In this document: positions 53,329 to 63,901 of the stretch, piece after piece
Position numbering within the stretch: the first letter of the stretch is position 1
Layout: every line of letters begins with the position of its first letter
DNA from: Tricholoma matsutake
Lineage: Eukaryota > Basidiomycota > Agaricomycetes > Agaricales > Tricholomataceae
Direction of reading: 5' to 3'
DNA: 64,000 bases
NCBI GenBank assembly: GCA_026075535.2
Contig: AP026545.1
Span: 4,526,001 to 4,590,000 of the forward strand
Notes under the pieces: model-generated
What the model was told of the DNA's origin: nothing
The model's input: the letters and a program-made list of their open reading frames with translations, nothing else
The model's database searches: none
Program-made: the position numbers and the translations under genes

Positions 53329-53754
53329 TGTAAGGGGACTAGGGGGGTGCCCTGTGTGTTTCTCCTATTTTTTACGTTCGTTCTAAATTTTTCCTCACTT
53401 CATTTCCTTCTATTCTTCATTTTCTATGATTTTTCCGGATTTTATTACTAATTTCCCTTTCTATCATGTTTGTGCATGTTGACAGTTTTATATTTAGAGG
53501 TGGAGTACCCCTTCTGACATCTACCCCTTGGTATGATGTCATTCAGTGGCCTTGATCTGCCTATCTCCGCCTTTTCTATTTTTAGGTTATTATTTGATTT
53601 TTGTCATCTTCACATATACTGGGCATCGGCAAGGGGATCCTTAGAGTTTTCTCTTCAGATTTCCCTTTGCTAGGTGCATCCCCAATCCCTGTAATATGTA
53701 GTATAATTTTTAACTTCGGATTTCCCTTTGCTAGAGGCTGAGGTTGCCCTTATA
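53329..53754 (+). repeat. LTR3 of the gypsy element
   Basis: 426 bp, ending CCCTTATA and followed by the CAACC target duplication. Confidence 0.92.
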
Positions 53755-53950
53755 CAACCTATTTGACTGTTAAAATACATAACTGAAGCATAAATACAAC
53801 TCAGATTGCAAGCCCACAACTTTGGGCAATCTCAATTGGCTTAGCCAGCTCAGAGCCACTCAGGGCAACTCAGCGCCATTTTGATCAGCTCAAGTGCCTG
53901 AGCTGCGCCACGGGCAAGCTGAGCTGAGCTGTGGCATCACTAATCAACAC

Positions 53951-54160
53951 ATACATGAACATAGTAATGGCCTGGAGTGTTCCTGCCCTTGGCCTTTTTC
54001 GTGAAGAGGGCTTGTCCACACTTTGAGCAGGTGTGTTGATCAGCAAGAGAGGCTCCAGGTGCCATTTGAGGGTTTCGCAGCGTTGTTTGCGGTGACTCAG
54101 ATGGATGCTGGCGGGCAAACTCAACCAGGTGACCGAACACATGTACCATGTCATATTGTA
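53951..54160 (-). pseudogene. Minus-strand partner gene, fragment C (N-terminal side)
   Basis: The minus strand reads HVFGHLVEFARQHPSESP, HTCSKCGQALFTKKAKGR and PGHYYVHVC. The CxxCG...GRxxxGHYYxxC block is a zinc-binding-like motif found at the start of proteins in Agaricomycete transposons. It is continuous with fragment B (VDSYTSSVPFL) once hAT-like element 4 and the solo LTR are removed. Confidence 0.5.
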
Positions 54161-54259
54161 TTGTTTGTTTGCTGTGTCATTGAGTTGCCGCGATGCCGCT
54201 GTACTGGTGGCTGACTGACGGACAGACAGACTTTTCTTGCTAAAGCTCCCCACTTGTCA

Positions 54260-55041
54260 AAGCTCTTGCATCCTATGGTCACTGACCCTCACCTCGAAAA
54301 AACTCAAGAGTTGCTCTTGGTCTACAGCCCACAGAGCTTGCAAGATATCCTCGTTAACAAGGCTCAGTTCACTCCTGTTTGGGATCCTCTGCCACATACT
54401 ATCTGGCATAAAATCCTCCTCGACCTTTTTGTCGATTTCGAGAAACTTTTCGTTCACATCAATGGATAAGGGCTACAACCACCACAACGATCCAAAAGAC
54501 TTTGGAGCAGGTTATGCACTTGTTAAAAAGGACCAGGCTTTCTCTAAACACCCTCTGCATACTGAGGCCAATTGGATGCGAGTATTCAGCATGTGGTCTG
54601 GAGGCGTTGCTTTCTTCTTTCCTCACTGCGATGCAGAGTTGCCATGAGTATAGGATCATCATCATGGATCTTTTCCAAGCTGCGCCTTCAAATCCACTCA
54701 TTGCTATCTCGTTTGATGTCCACATTCGTGACAAATACTCCAAGAAGCTGTTCCACCTCAATGATTGGGACCAACTTAATCTTCTGCTCCTTATGCAAAT
54801 GCTTTCTACAACTCCATCAGCTTCTCCTCATGCAAATAAGTGTGTGGCCTCATCTCAGCCTATGGCTTCTGGTAGTAACCAGAAGCATGCTGATGTTCCA
54901 TGCCATAACTGGAGCTTTGGTATGTGCAAGGCTGAGGTATGCCCCAATTGTAGGAAGCATGGCATCTGCTGTGTTTGTGGTGAAGGACATCGAGCGAGGG
55001 ACAACGAGCCATGCTTTGCTGTCCTCCAAACTTGCAATTGA
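54260..55041 (+). pseudogene. DIRS-like Gag
   Basis: FVDFEKLFVHINGKGYN-type opening in mixed frames, then NDPKDFGAGYALVKKDQAF and NWMRVFSMWSGGVAFFFPH (54470-54640), a frame change near 54640, IIIMDLFQAAPSNPLIAIS and a C-terminal cysteine block CHNWSFGMCKAEVCPNCRK, HGICCVCGEGHRARDNEPC. The Cys/His cluster is typical of the gag of this group. Confidence 0.65.
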
Positions 55042-56260
55042 ATGGGAGTTGCTTGAGGCATGGGAGAATGTGGCTACATTTGTTGAGAAGGGACCTCAGA
55101 CATTTAGTAGTTCTTCCCCATCTTTAAAGCATAAACCGGCAGACTCTCTTGATGCCCCTCGGTTCTGCCGAGGTTTTGTGTGGTCTGATAGTTCCAATAA
55201 TTATATCTCTCCTTCAGCCCTTTACACTGAGTTTGCTCCACCTCTGCCATCACCACCTCAACACCTCCTCCATGACATAACAATCCAAGCATCGCTTCGA
55301 TCACTGGGTGATTCAGTTAAAGTTGAGACCCCTTTTGATGTGGACAAGTTTGAACTCCTGCTGGCTGACCACCCCAATCAGCCTTTTGTGCAGTCAGTTA
55401 TGACAGGGCTTCATGAAGGATTCTGGCCTTTTGATGAAGGAGAGTGGAAAATCAAGTTGGAAGAGGTCGTACCTAACTATGATTCTGACCCTGAAGATGC
55501 TGATGCTATTCATGCCTTTCATGATCAGGAAATTGCTGCAGGACGATGGTCTGACTCTCTGCCTAGTATGGAGCTGCTTCCTGGGATGAAGATCTCTCCC
55601 ATGTTTGTTGTCTGGCAGAATGAGAAACCATGGGTCATCACAGATCATTCATGCTCAGGAATAAATGATGGTATTCCTCGCATGGATGCTAAAGTCAAGT
55701 ATGACGATATGCATACTTTTGGTCAGATGCTACATGATGCTCGCAACACTAATCCCGGTAAACATCTGGTGACCTTCAAATCTGATGTAGTGTCTGCCTT
55801 CCTCAACCTCCCAGCACATCCCATCTTCCAACTCCATCAAGTGGTAAAGGTCGAGGGAAAATTGTATATTGTGCACCGCCTCGTGTTCAGTAATTGCGCA
55901 TCTCCACAATGTTGGTGTGCTGTGTCTGGCCTGCTGTGCTGGTTAGGCATCCAGAAATTTAACATCAATGGCTTACATGTGTACATGGATGACTTCTTTG
56001 GCTGGGATTATGCCGACAACCCAGTTTGGTACCGAGGGAGGTTACGGCCATGTCAACAAGTGCAGCTTTTGGTGCTCTGGGAGTCAATTTCTTGCCCTTT
56101 TGAAGATTGGAAACAGGATCATGGAGAGGTCCTCAAAATAATTGGATTTTGGGTGGACTTCAATGCCGGCAGTATTTCCTTGCCCCCAAACTCCATATCC
56201 GATGCTATTGCAAAGATTGATCATTTTCTCGCCACCCCAGATTGCTCACCAGCACTTTGA
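55020..56260 (+). pseudogene. DIRS-like reverse transcriptase
   Basis: Open for most of its length: LDAPRFCRGFVWSDSSNNYI, GLHEGFWPFDEGEWK, KISPMFVVWQNEKPWVITDH, FKSDVVSAFLNLPAHPIF (catalytic Asp kept), LVFSNCASPQCWCAVSGLL, VYMDDFFGWD (active-site Asp pair kept), IIGFWVDFNAGSISLP. The frame breaks at 56260. Confidence 0.8.
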
Positions 56261-56395
56261 GCTTGGCAACATTTGGCAGGCCATCTCAATTGGATGCTGA
56301 ATGTTCTTCCTTGGGGTCGGCCCACATTGACAGAATTGTACTGAAAAATCAGTGGAAAGAACTGGTCTCATTGCGGGATTCCCATCAATGCAGCT

Positions 56396-56938
56396 GTGAG
56401 GGTCGACCTCTCTTGGTTGAAGGATGTTATTCCTTCTGCCATAGGCATTCAGTTCACTGATGTGGGTCTGTGGTCTGATCAAGAGGCTGACATGGCAATG
56501 TGGACAGATGCAAGCCTTTGCAATGCCTTATCCTTTGTCTATTCAAATAAAGGATTTCTGTACCCCATCAAGGCTCCCCCAGAAGGAATGAAAGTTGACA
56601 TCTTCTTTCTAGAACTCCTGGCTATTGCTTCTGCTGTTCATCATGCCAGGTTGCTTTCTCAACTGCCTCATCATATTTTCATTTGGACTGACAGTTTGGA
56701 TTCTGTTGCAGTCTTGAATTCACTCCACACAGCTGAGTCCTTGCATAATGCACCACTACTGGCCATCGCTGAGGTCATCATGTGCACAGGCATGGACTTA
56801 CAAGTACGATTCATTGAAGGAAAAATGAATGTACGTGCCAATATGCTGTCTCATCTGCTGATAGACGAGTACCAGAGCAAATTTCCTGCTGACTGCATCC
56901 ACTGCTTTACTCCTCCACGGGAGCTTCTGCCGGCATGA
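56396..56938 (+). pseudogene. DIRS-like RNase H domain
   Basis: MAMWTDASLCNALSFVY, FFLELLAIASAVHHARLL, IFIWTDSLDSVAVLNSL, VRFIEGKMNVRANMLSHLL. Same polyprotein as the RT but in another frame, so a frameshift lies between 56260 and 56400. Confidence 0.75.
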
Positions 56939-56988
56939 TGGAGAGGGTGCTTTTGTATGCACTGGGGGGATGATCGACTGCGCCTTGC

Positions 56989-57926
56989 ATGCATCGCCCC
57001 CCCATGGATCTGGCTGATCTGGATGCTCGAACTCTCTACCTACAGGTCAACTCCATTGAGCACTCCACTTCTAAAAACTATGCTACTGGGGCATCAATTT
57101 TTGTATTTTGCACTCACTTCCGCTCAACCCCACACCAACAACCTTGTCTCATTATATTGTGTACTCCTCCCAGTTCATTGCCTTCAGTCCAAAGTACTTA
57201 ACGGGTGTCCAGCATTTCCTGCAGGACATATATCCTGAGTTCGATGCTAATCGCATGCATGCACTGGTTAAAACAACTATTCGAGATTCAAAGAAGGTGT
57301 GGACAGATCCTGTGCAACAAAAACTCCCTCTTCAAATTGCACATTTGCAATCCTTTCTGAATGTGGCATGTTGTACGGGGACATATGATGACTTCCTATT
57401 TGTCATGTTGCTGTCCTGCTCTTTTTATGGATGCCATCAAATGGGCGAATTGATCCAGAAGAATGATCAGAACCTGTTTGACTGGTGAAAGATCATTAAG
57501 CGACCATCTGTCACATTCAAGAATGGACATGTACAGTATCATTTGCCCTACCATAAAGGCAATCCTTTCTTCCATGGAACAAATGTTCTTTTTACATCTC
57601 AAGAGGTTGCCGACCCTGTTTATTTGCTAATGGAGTATCTCTGTTGGCATGATCATCTCCATGGCGCCAAGGCCGCGCTGTTCCTGTGGGAAAATGGTTC
57701 TCACCCATCACGCTCTTGGTTTGAGTTGAAGTTCTTCACTGTTCTTGACCATCATTTTGGGGGACATTCTGCTCGTACTGGTTGTGCCACCTTTTTAGCA
57801 TCCTTGGGTGTGTCAGAATCAGTCATCCAAGCAATAGGACAGTGGTCTTCAGAGGCTTGGAAGATATACATTCGCGAAAACCCTGCCATTAGGGTGGAAC
57901 AAGAGCTGGTGGCTATCCAACTGTGA
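56989..57926 (+). pseudogene. DIRS-like tyrosine recombinase
   Basis: Replaces the integrase in this class of retroelement. N-terminal part VNSIEHSTSKNYATGASIF, frame change near 57150, then MLLSCSFYGCHQMGELI, where the conserved Arg before LGEL is missing, a TGA at 57486, then HHFGGHSARTGCATFLASLG (HxxR box kept) and IGQWSSEAWKIYIRENP with the nucleophilic Tyr. Loss of the first Arg plus the stops make it inactive. Confidence 0.8.
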
Positions 57927-58017
57927 AACTAATTGCTCACTGATCACTGCTCCTCGCTTTCCATCTTTTTCACACCTCTACCACCCCCTCACACAACACA
58001 AACAGCACCTTTTAGCA

Positions 58018-58105
58018 TGTCCACCTCGTTGCCTATCTATTTTGGGGTCCACTTACTGGGCAGACCTCTGTTTACGCTACACTCATTGAGCCACATGGCA
58101 GAGGT
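58018..58105 (+). repeat. 88-bp repeat A, second copy inverted at about 58770-58866
   Basis: ATGTCCACCTCGTTGCC...CTGTTTACGCTACACTCATTGAGCC recurs in inverted form in the centre of the long inverted repeat. With the arms it gives the order A, B, inverted A, inverted B, which resembles the complex termini of DIRS-type elements. Confidence 0.75.
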
Positions 58106-58109
58106 CATC

Positions 58110-59525
58110 GTAAAGGCGGGTTCCGAGGGTAAGAAGCCTTTTCGGAGGCCTCTGTGCCACTCCAAGCCATCTCACACCTAGCTCCACTATCCATGCTGAG
58201 CTCTGCTCAATCTCCTAATCGTGCTGTCCATAGTCAGGTGCTAGGGTCTAGCAGATGCCGGGCTATAGGAAGTTTCAGTGCGATTAGGAGGTCTTCTTGT
58301 GTTGCTTTCTTTCGACCTCCATCTCATTTACAAGCAACACAGGTAAGCGCTTCATGCTCATTGTTGGTCCAGCCTCTCACTATTGCATTTGGTTGTTATA
58401 CAAGGCTTTGCCTCAAGAGTTCCATCTCGTGCTTCAACAACTATTTACATTGTGAGGGTTTCCACCATTCTTCATAGGTATATACTCAGTTAGGGCCTCA
58501 CTTCATAGGATCCAGCTGGTGTTATCTTTTAGCTGTTGCTACCTCACCCAGTTGGATTCTCATAGTGAGTAGTAACTTTAGTTGCTCCTATCGACATTTA
58601 TCCCTTATTCAGGTTTATCGATTAGTTCTCGGAACGTTTGATATTTTCACGGCCCACCCACCACTTCCCTTTTCTTTTTTTTTCTTTTCTTATCTGTGTT
58701 TCTTTTTACATTTAGTAAAATGGTCTATGTAGTCAAATGGTCTTTGCGTATATAGTCGTACATACATAGCATGTCTGCCTCGTCGCCTGGCTCAACGAGT
58801 GTAGCATAAACAGAGGTCCACCCAGTAAGTGGACCCCAAAATAGATAGGCGATGAGGTGGACATACTACATATGTATGACTATATATGCAAAGACCATTT
58901 GACTATGTAGACCATTTTACTAAATGTAAAAAGAAACACAGATAAGAAAAGAAAAAAAAAGAAAAGGGAAGTGGTGGGTGGGTTGTGAAAATATCAAACG
59001 TTCCGAGAACTAATCGATAAACCTGAATAAGGGATAAATGTCGATAGGAGCAACTAAAGTTACTACTCACTACGAGAATCCAACTGGGTGAGGTAGCAAC
59101 AGCTAAAAGATAACACCAGCTGGATCCTATGAAGTGAGGCCCTAACTGAGTATATACCTATGAAGAATGGTGGAAACCCTCACAATGTAAATAGTTGTTG
59201 AAGCACGAGATGGAACTCTCGAGGCAAAGCCTTGTATAACAACCAAATGCAATAGTGAGAGGCTGGACCAACAATGAGCATGAAGCGCTTACCTGTGTTG
59301 CTTGTAAATGAGATGGAGGTCGAAAGAAAGCAACACAAGAAGACCTCCTAATCGCACTGAAACTTCCTATAGCCCGGCATCTGCTAGACCTGAGCACCTG
59401 ACTATGGACAGCACGATTAGGAGATTGAGCGGAGCTTGGCACGGATAGCGGAGCTAGGTGTGAGATGGCTTGGAGCAGCACAGAGGCCTCCAAAAAGGCT
59501 CCTTACCCTCGGAACCTGCCTTTAC
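58110..59525. repeat. 1.4-kb long inverted repeat
   Basis: The left arm begins GTAAAGGCGGGTTCCGAGGG at 58110; the right arm ends with its near-exact complement, CCCTCGGAACCTGCCTTTAC, at 59506-59525. The arms meet around 58818 with a short central loop and differ at only a small fraction of positions. Poly-pyrimidine (58664-58690) and its complement mirror each other. Transcripts through it would form a hairpin of about 700 bp. Confidence 0.93.
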
Positions 59526-61565
59526 AACAAACTTTCCAATTCCCATATTTTCCGGCTACTGGTTGGCTGATTACCTAAAAAGGAAATTTGGGGTCAACAA
59601 GGTTGAATTTTTTGAAAGTTGCCAGTTGTGCTGAAAAAAAATATCAGAAAAAATAAAAATTTATTTGAATATTTTTCATCAAAATGGCTGTACACCAACC
59701 ACTGACCAGATCAACATGGGTTGTATTTTTCGAATTCCTGACCATTTTTACATCTATTAGAGGATACCCTCTTTTTTTCTGGTGCCGAGTACCCCTTGAA
59801 ACGACACACACCACTCTAGATTATAAACCACGTTCTATCACTGTTTTGGTCATTCGTCACGCCCCCGGCATCCGCCGCATCGATAGACTTTCAAGCATCG
59901 ACAGGCCTGGGCACAGCCATCAATAGATTTGAGACGTTCTCGAGCTTATAACCTCGTTCTCAATAAATTAAGAACTCGGAACCGTCTGTTTACAATCGAT
60001 ATCCGCCTATGTCTACGAAAGACTTAGGACATGCCTAGGCCACACTGACAACTCGGCAACATCAGTAATCCTGCATTTTGGTTTTTACCGGTTTCTGAAC
60101 CCAAAAAACCGACAAAAACTGACAAAAACCAGAAAACCCGGAAACTTGGAGACCTAGGTCCCATTTCCCAGAAACCTCACATGTCTGTGTATTCGGAAAA
60201 CCTAAGAAACCAATGGAAACCCTAGAAACCTATCTAAATCCGCTACTAGTATTAGCATAAACTAGCTTTTCTTAGGGACTCTTTCAAGGTTTCCAGGTTT
60301 CTCAAAACCCCAAAACCCCCAAAAACCACTGGAAACCAGAAACTAAATTGACAGATTGCTGATGAACTTCCTGCAAGTATAAAACCAGAAAACCAGAGCC
60401 TGAGAATGGAACGGAATTAGACTCGGGGCCTCCGATATATATTTCGTAGATCACCGACACACTCAAACCAAGCTCGAACAGATACTCCGCGCGGCCAAGT
60501 CGACCGCTATGCTCGCCTCCTGATTTCTCGGTAATTGTGAGAATATTGAGTGCCAACTTTAAAAAATAATGCCATTCAAGCCTTGCCCAAGGGGGTTTGA
60601 AAAAAGTATTCATGTCAGCAAGTTCCCTCGTTCGAACTAGATAATTGAGTGTGGACTCGGCCTCCGAGCCCTGGTGAGTACTAGTCCGAGCTGTCGGGGG
60701 TGTGGGGAAAGAAGGGTTGGTGACAAAAACTTATTACCTGTCTCTCGGGCTAATAAATTGTGTGTCCCTGCATCACATATGCATCGTGGTTCCGGCACAA
60801 GGCCTTATGATATGGCTATGAGAAAGTCGACGTAGATCTAAAAGTCTACAGTGATAGACAACTCACTGAGTCGACCTAAGCACGTGGGTCATCTTATTAC
60901 ATAATGTGAATGCTGTTCGGTTATTTACAGATGCAAAATAAAATTTCTTCAATCATGATCTTCAAAGTGACGGTGTCGCTGAACATACATGCCACGATCC
61001 TGTGACAAACCAACATGTTATAACCGGCAAGAACGTCAAGAAGGCATATCAGGGCATATCCTATATGGGAATCAGGAGATTCTTAGCAGCTCACGCTTGG
61101 TTGCCAGACGCGATGTCACGCGATGTCAACAGTTCGGCTAAATTACACCTCGACGAGGACTGTCCTGGACTGTCGTATTCATGATGCAAAGAGGCTTGGC
61201 CGGGTTGACCTTGTCGGCATCCCGGATTGCTAGAAAGTCTATGCCAAATTCATCTTGACGCAGCCTCGACGGGGCCGACGAGGGCATGGCGTGATGTGGT
61301 GAGATGATCAATGATCCTTCGATCTACGAATTCCATAAGCGGATAACAACCTCTCTACCGTGACTGTGGTGGCTAGGCTTAGCTGCCTTTCCAGGCTCCC
61401 CCGAACTGATGGAATCATCACTTTAACACATGTTACATGTCGACACATGGAGGTATTTCTCGGTTTAAGTTGAGTTTAAGAAGAAGTTCAACTTGAGAAT
61501 GCTAAACCTTTAACCGCTTCGATTTCCCCCGTTAATATTTGAGGCACTTCACTGTTCTTTGCGTA
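59526..61565. other. Non-coding stretch right of the repeats
   Basis: About 2 kb without a convincing gene. The part 60070-60350 is rich in AAACC/GGTTT motifs (CCCAAAAAACCGACAAAAACTG and similar) and may be a relic MITE, but no target duplication was found. Short frames at 59684 (+) and 60613 (-) have no recognisable domain. Confidence 0.35.
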
Positions 61566-63647
61566 ATGGATATTGATGCTACATACGGGGCCGCCTTGAT
61601 TGGTCTTGTCCTCGCTTCGGTGTTCGCGTGCTTCAACTCTACATATCGATCAAGGTGGCTAACGTCATTCATGATCTAGATTATATGGTGTAACACTCCT
61701 ACAAACGTGAGCCTTCTCAATTCAACGTATCGTCCTGCTTTATTGACATTTTGTGTGAAGATTCTTGTATTACAGGTACCCTCTCTCGCACTCAGAACTC
61801 GATGTCTTCGTAACGCTCAGTGCACAGGCAATATCCTACAGATTCTGTTTTCACTAAAGGCCTGGTCTGTACCACGTACGCTATCGTCACAAGAATTAAT
61901 GCAAATGCGTGTCATCTTAGGTTTTTGTTGTATGGTAGGAAGTTCTCCACATCAGTCGTGCAAATTCAGTTCTGCAATATCATCAGGCTTCTCGACACAG
62001 CACATCTAGTGCTTATCACCGTTTCTATGCATTGGTAAGTCTCACTCCGGTCGGAAGGTATATCTCCCCGTTAAGGTTCCAGAGAAAGGTATCTAATAAC
62101 AAACTACAACACGCCTGACGCTTTGAGCAAGGCGACATGGTGATTTTTAGAGCGTCCTGCTTCTGTGCTCACTTACTTAAGGTTACCTGCTATAAAACAT
62201 CTAGGAGTCAAAATGTGAGTTCCCCAACATGTGGCATTTGCATGGTCTTACAGCAGTATTCATTCATAGCTACAAATTGATTGTAACGTATGTCATCTGT
62301 TGGGCGAGTAAACCAACTGCCGACATCTTTGCCGCAGGGTCTCATTGGTCTCATTGTCCAATGGTATACTACTACAGCTCGTACCGGGAAAGGAGTCAAG
62401 CTGATTGATTTTCTTCAAGTTTCTTCGCTCAACGTGTCAGGCGCCGTATGTCCCCCCAATGCATCTCTCCTGCCGATGTGCTTACTCATCTCGTTTTATA
62501 GTATCAGGCAACATGTGGCTTACCGTCCTTGCTGTGCGATGCTAGATCATTCCCATTGTACAATCTGACACATTTATCTTGTCTAGACAACTCTGATCAC
62601 TATCCATTTCGGTATACTTGACTTTCACTCATCAATACGAACGATTAACTCATCAACCTCTGTAGCTCTCGGTATAGGTATGCTTTACTATCAACGCGGT
62701 ACTTTCAATGCACTTACCACCTTTAATTGCAGTATTCACTGTAAAAAGGTGAAATACTCACTTGATAGTTCAACCTTTTTTACTGATGACCCCACTAGCT
62801 TCATCCTCGTTGACACGAGCAAGTTTAAACAATTAACCGTAAAGTTGTCGAAATATCAAAACAGTTAGAATGCTGATGGTTTGTAAACTGCAGTGGGTTA
62901 CCAGTGCGGGTCTAGGAAGCGCCGCTGCGGCCGATATGATTATGGCAGGTGCTCTGTCCTACTATCTCCTGAAAAGTCGCACTGGATTTAAACAGTACGT
63001 TTCGTCAGGAAATTTTGTCCAAGTAGAACTTGATGGATTCATAGAACCGACTCACTTATCACGACGTTAATTGCGTATAGTCTAACGACTGGTACGATCA
63101 CGAGGTTCGTCCACTAGCTGAATGCAATGTGGTTTGCACATATTCATCGCCGTGTAGTGTTATTGCCTTCATGGCGGTGGTCACAGTTAGTATGGATAGC
63201 GTTCTTTTCAGCGGATTCTGATCATCCCAAAAGTTTGCAACGATGCCAACGAACTATACATGGCTAGCATTCTTTTGGATCCTTGGGAAATGTAAGCATA
63301 TCCTTGCGTCAGTTATGCCGCATCGCTCAAGAAACACGGTTATCCAGGCCATGTCAACTCCTTCTTAGCCGCGTTGAGTGACTTGCTCACCTTGTACTTG
63401 CTTCATTCTCACATTTTGGATGGCGGACAGCCTTAACAGTCGAAATTCTCTCCGCAACCAGGCCGCCAATCACGATCCAACTTTCCTTCAGTTATCACCA
63501 ATGCCCGCTACTGCATTGATGACGACCGGTGACCTGGGGGAAAAGCCGCTCGGCTTTCGGATACCGAAGACTGATTATGACTGTCCAACGCTGCCACCAG
63601 ATGTAGTCAGTATGTTTGAAAATCATCGACCAGAGGCTAATAAGTGA
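61566..63647 (+). pseudogene. DUF6534-like multi-pass membrane protein, damaged or poorly resolved
   Basis: Basidiomycete family of unknown function with about seven transmembrane helices. Recognised pieces in order: MDIDATYGAALIGLVLAS (61566), then in the next frame FGVRVLQLYISIK, RLLDTAHLVLITVSMHW (61981-62036), IVQWYTTTARTGKG (62350-62395), SAGLGSAAAADMIMAGALSYYLLKSRTGFK (62900-62990), LIAYSLTTGTIT (63070-63105), MPTNYTWLAFFWILGKC (63243-63293) and NSRNSLRNQA near 63435-63465, ending at 63647. Introns separate most pieces. The joint between LVLAS and FGVRV needs a 1-nt shift in what should be one helix, so the gene is either a pseudogene or carries a sequence error. Confidence 0.6.
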
Positions 63648-63901
63648 GAACAGGAAAAGTAAGAATAGACGGACAATGCATGCCTCCTGTACAATTATCA
63701 TTACTCTTGCATCGTTTTTGAAAAGGAGAGGACCTGCTTAGTAGCGCAGTCTCGCATTTATGTTTGTTGTAAATAACTTGGTGGTGAAGCTTTGAAGGCC
63801 CATGCAGTCTTGCCCAACAACGTGAAAATCAGAACTTACGGTTGTTACGCGACGTTGTAAGTATACTTAAGTAGCCACGTGAGTAGTTCAACATAGGACA
63901 A

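Larger units (their letters stand above)
46268..53754 (+). mobile_element. Ty3/gypsy chromovirus with three LTRs
   Basis: The order is LTR1 (46268-46693), full internal region, LTR2 (51888-52313), partial internal region with only the integrase end and chromodomain, LTR3 (53329-53754). All LTRs are 426 bp, TGTAAGGG...CCCTTATA. One 5-bp target duplication, CAACC, flanks the whole unit (46263-46267, 53755-53759), so it behaves as one insertion with an internal duplication/deletion. The chromodomain places it among the chromoviruses (Tf1/sushi-like). Confidence 0.95.
45897..53942. mobile_element. hAT-like non-autonomous element 4, interrupted by the gypsy element
   Basis: The left part (45897-46267) starts TAGTGTTGCCAACGGCATGG; the right part (53760-53942) ends GTGGCATCACTA. 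The flanks are the perfect 8-bp duplication ATCAACAC (45889-45896, 53943-53950). Without the gypsy insertion it is about 555 bp, rich in repeated CTCAGAGCC / AGCTCA motifs. It is a different family from copies 1-3. Confidence 0.9.
54260..57930 (+). mobile_element. DIRS-like tyrosine-recombinase retrotransposon, decayed
   Basis: Order: gag, RT, RNase H, tyrosine recombinase, all on the plus strand, with frameshifts and stops. There are no LTRs. This gene set defines DIRS/Ngaro-type elements. The 5' end is not defined. Candidate 3' terminal repeats follow at 58018-59525. Confidence 0.8.

Noticed and set aside
58154..58477. Two ORFs with the same protein (58154-58477 plus, 59158-59493 minus)
   Set aside because: They mirror each other because the two arms are inverted copies; no domain supports a gene.
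20520..59525. Defence island, CRISPR array or biosynthetic gene cluster
   Set aside because: No such genes or spaced repeats; repeats here are explained by transposon ends, LTRs and the inverted repeat.
60070..60350. Possible MITE with AAACC/GGTTT-rich ends
   Set aside because: No target duplication and only weak end similarity.
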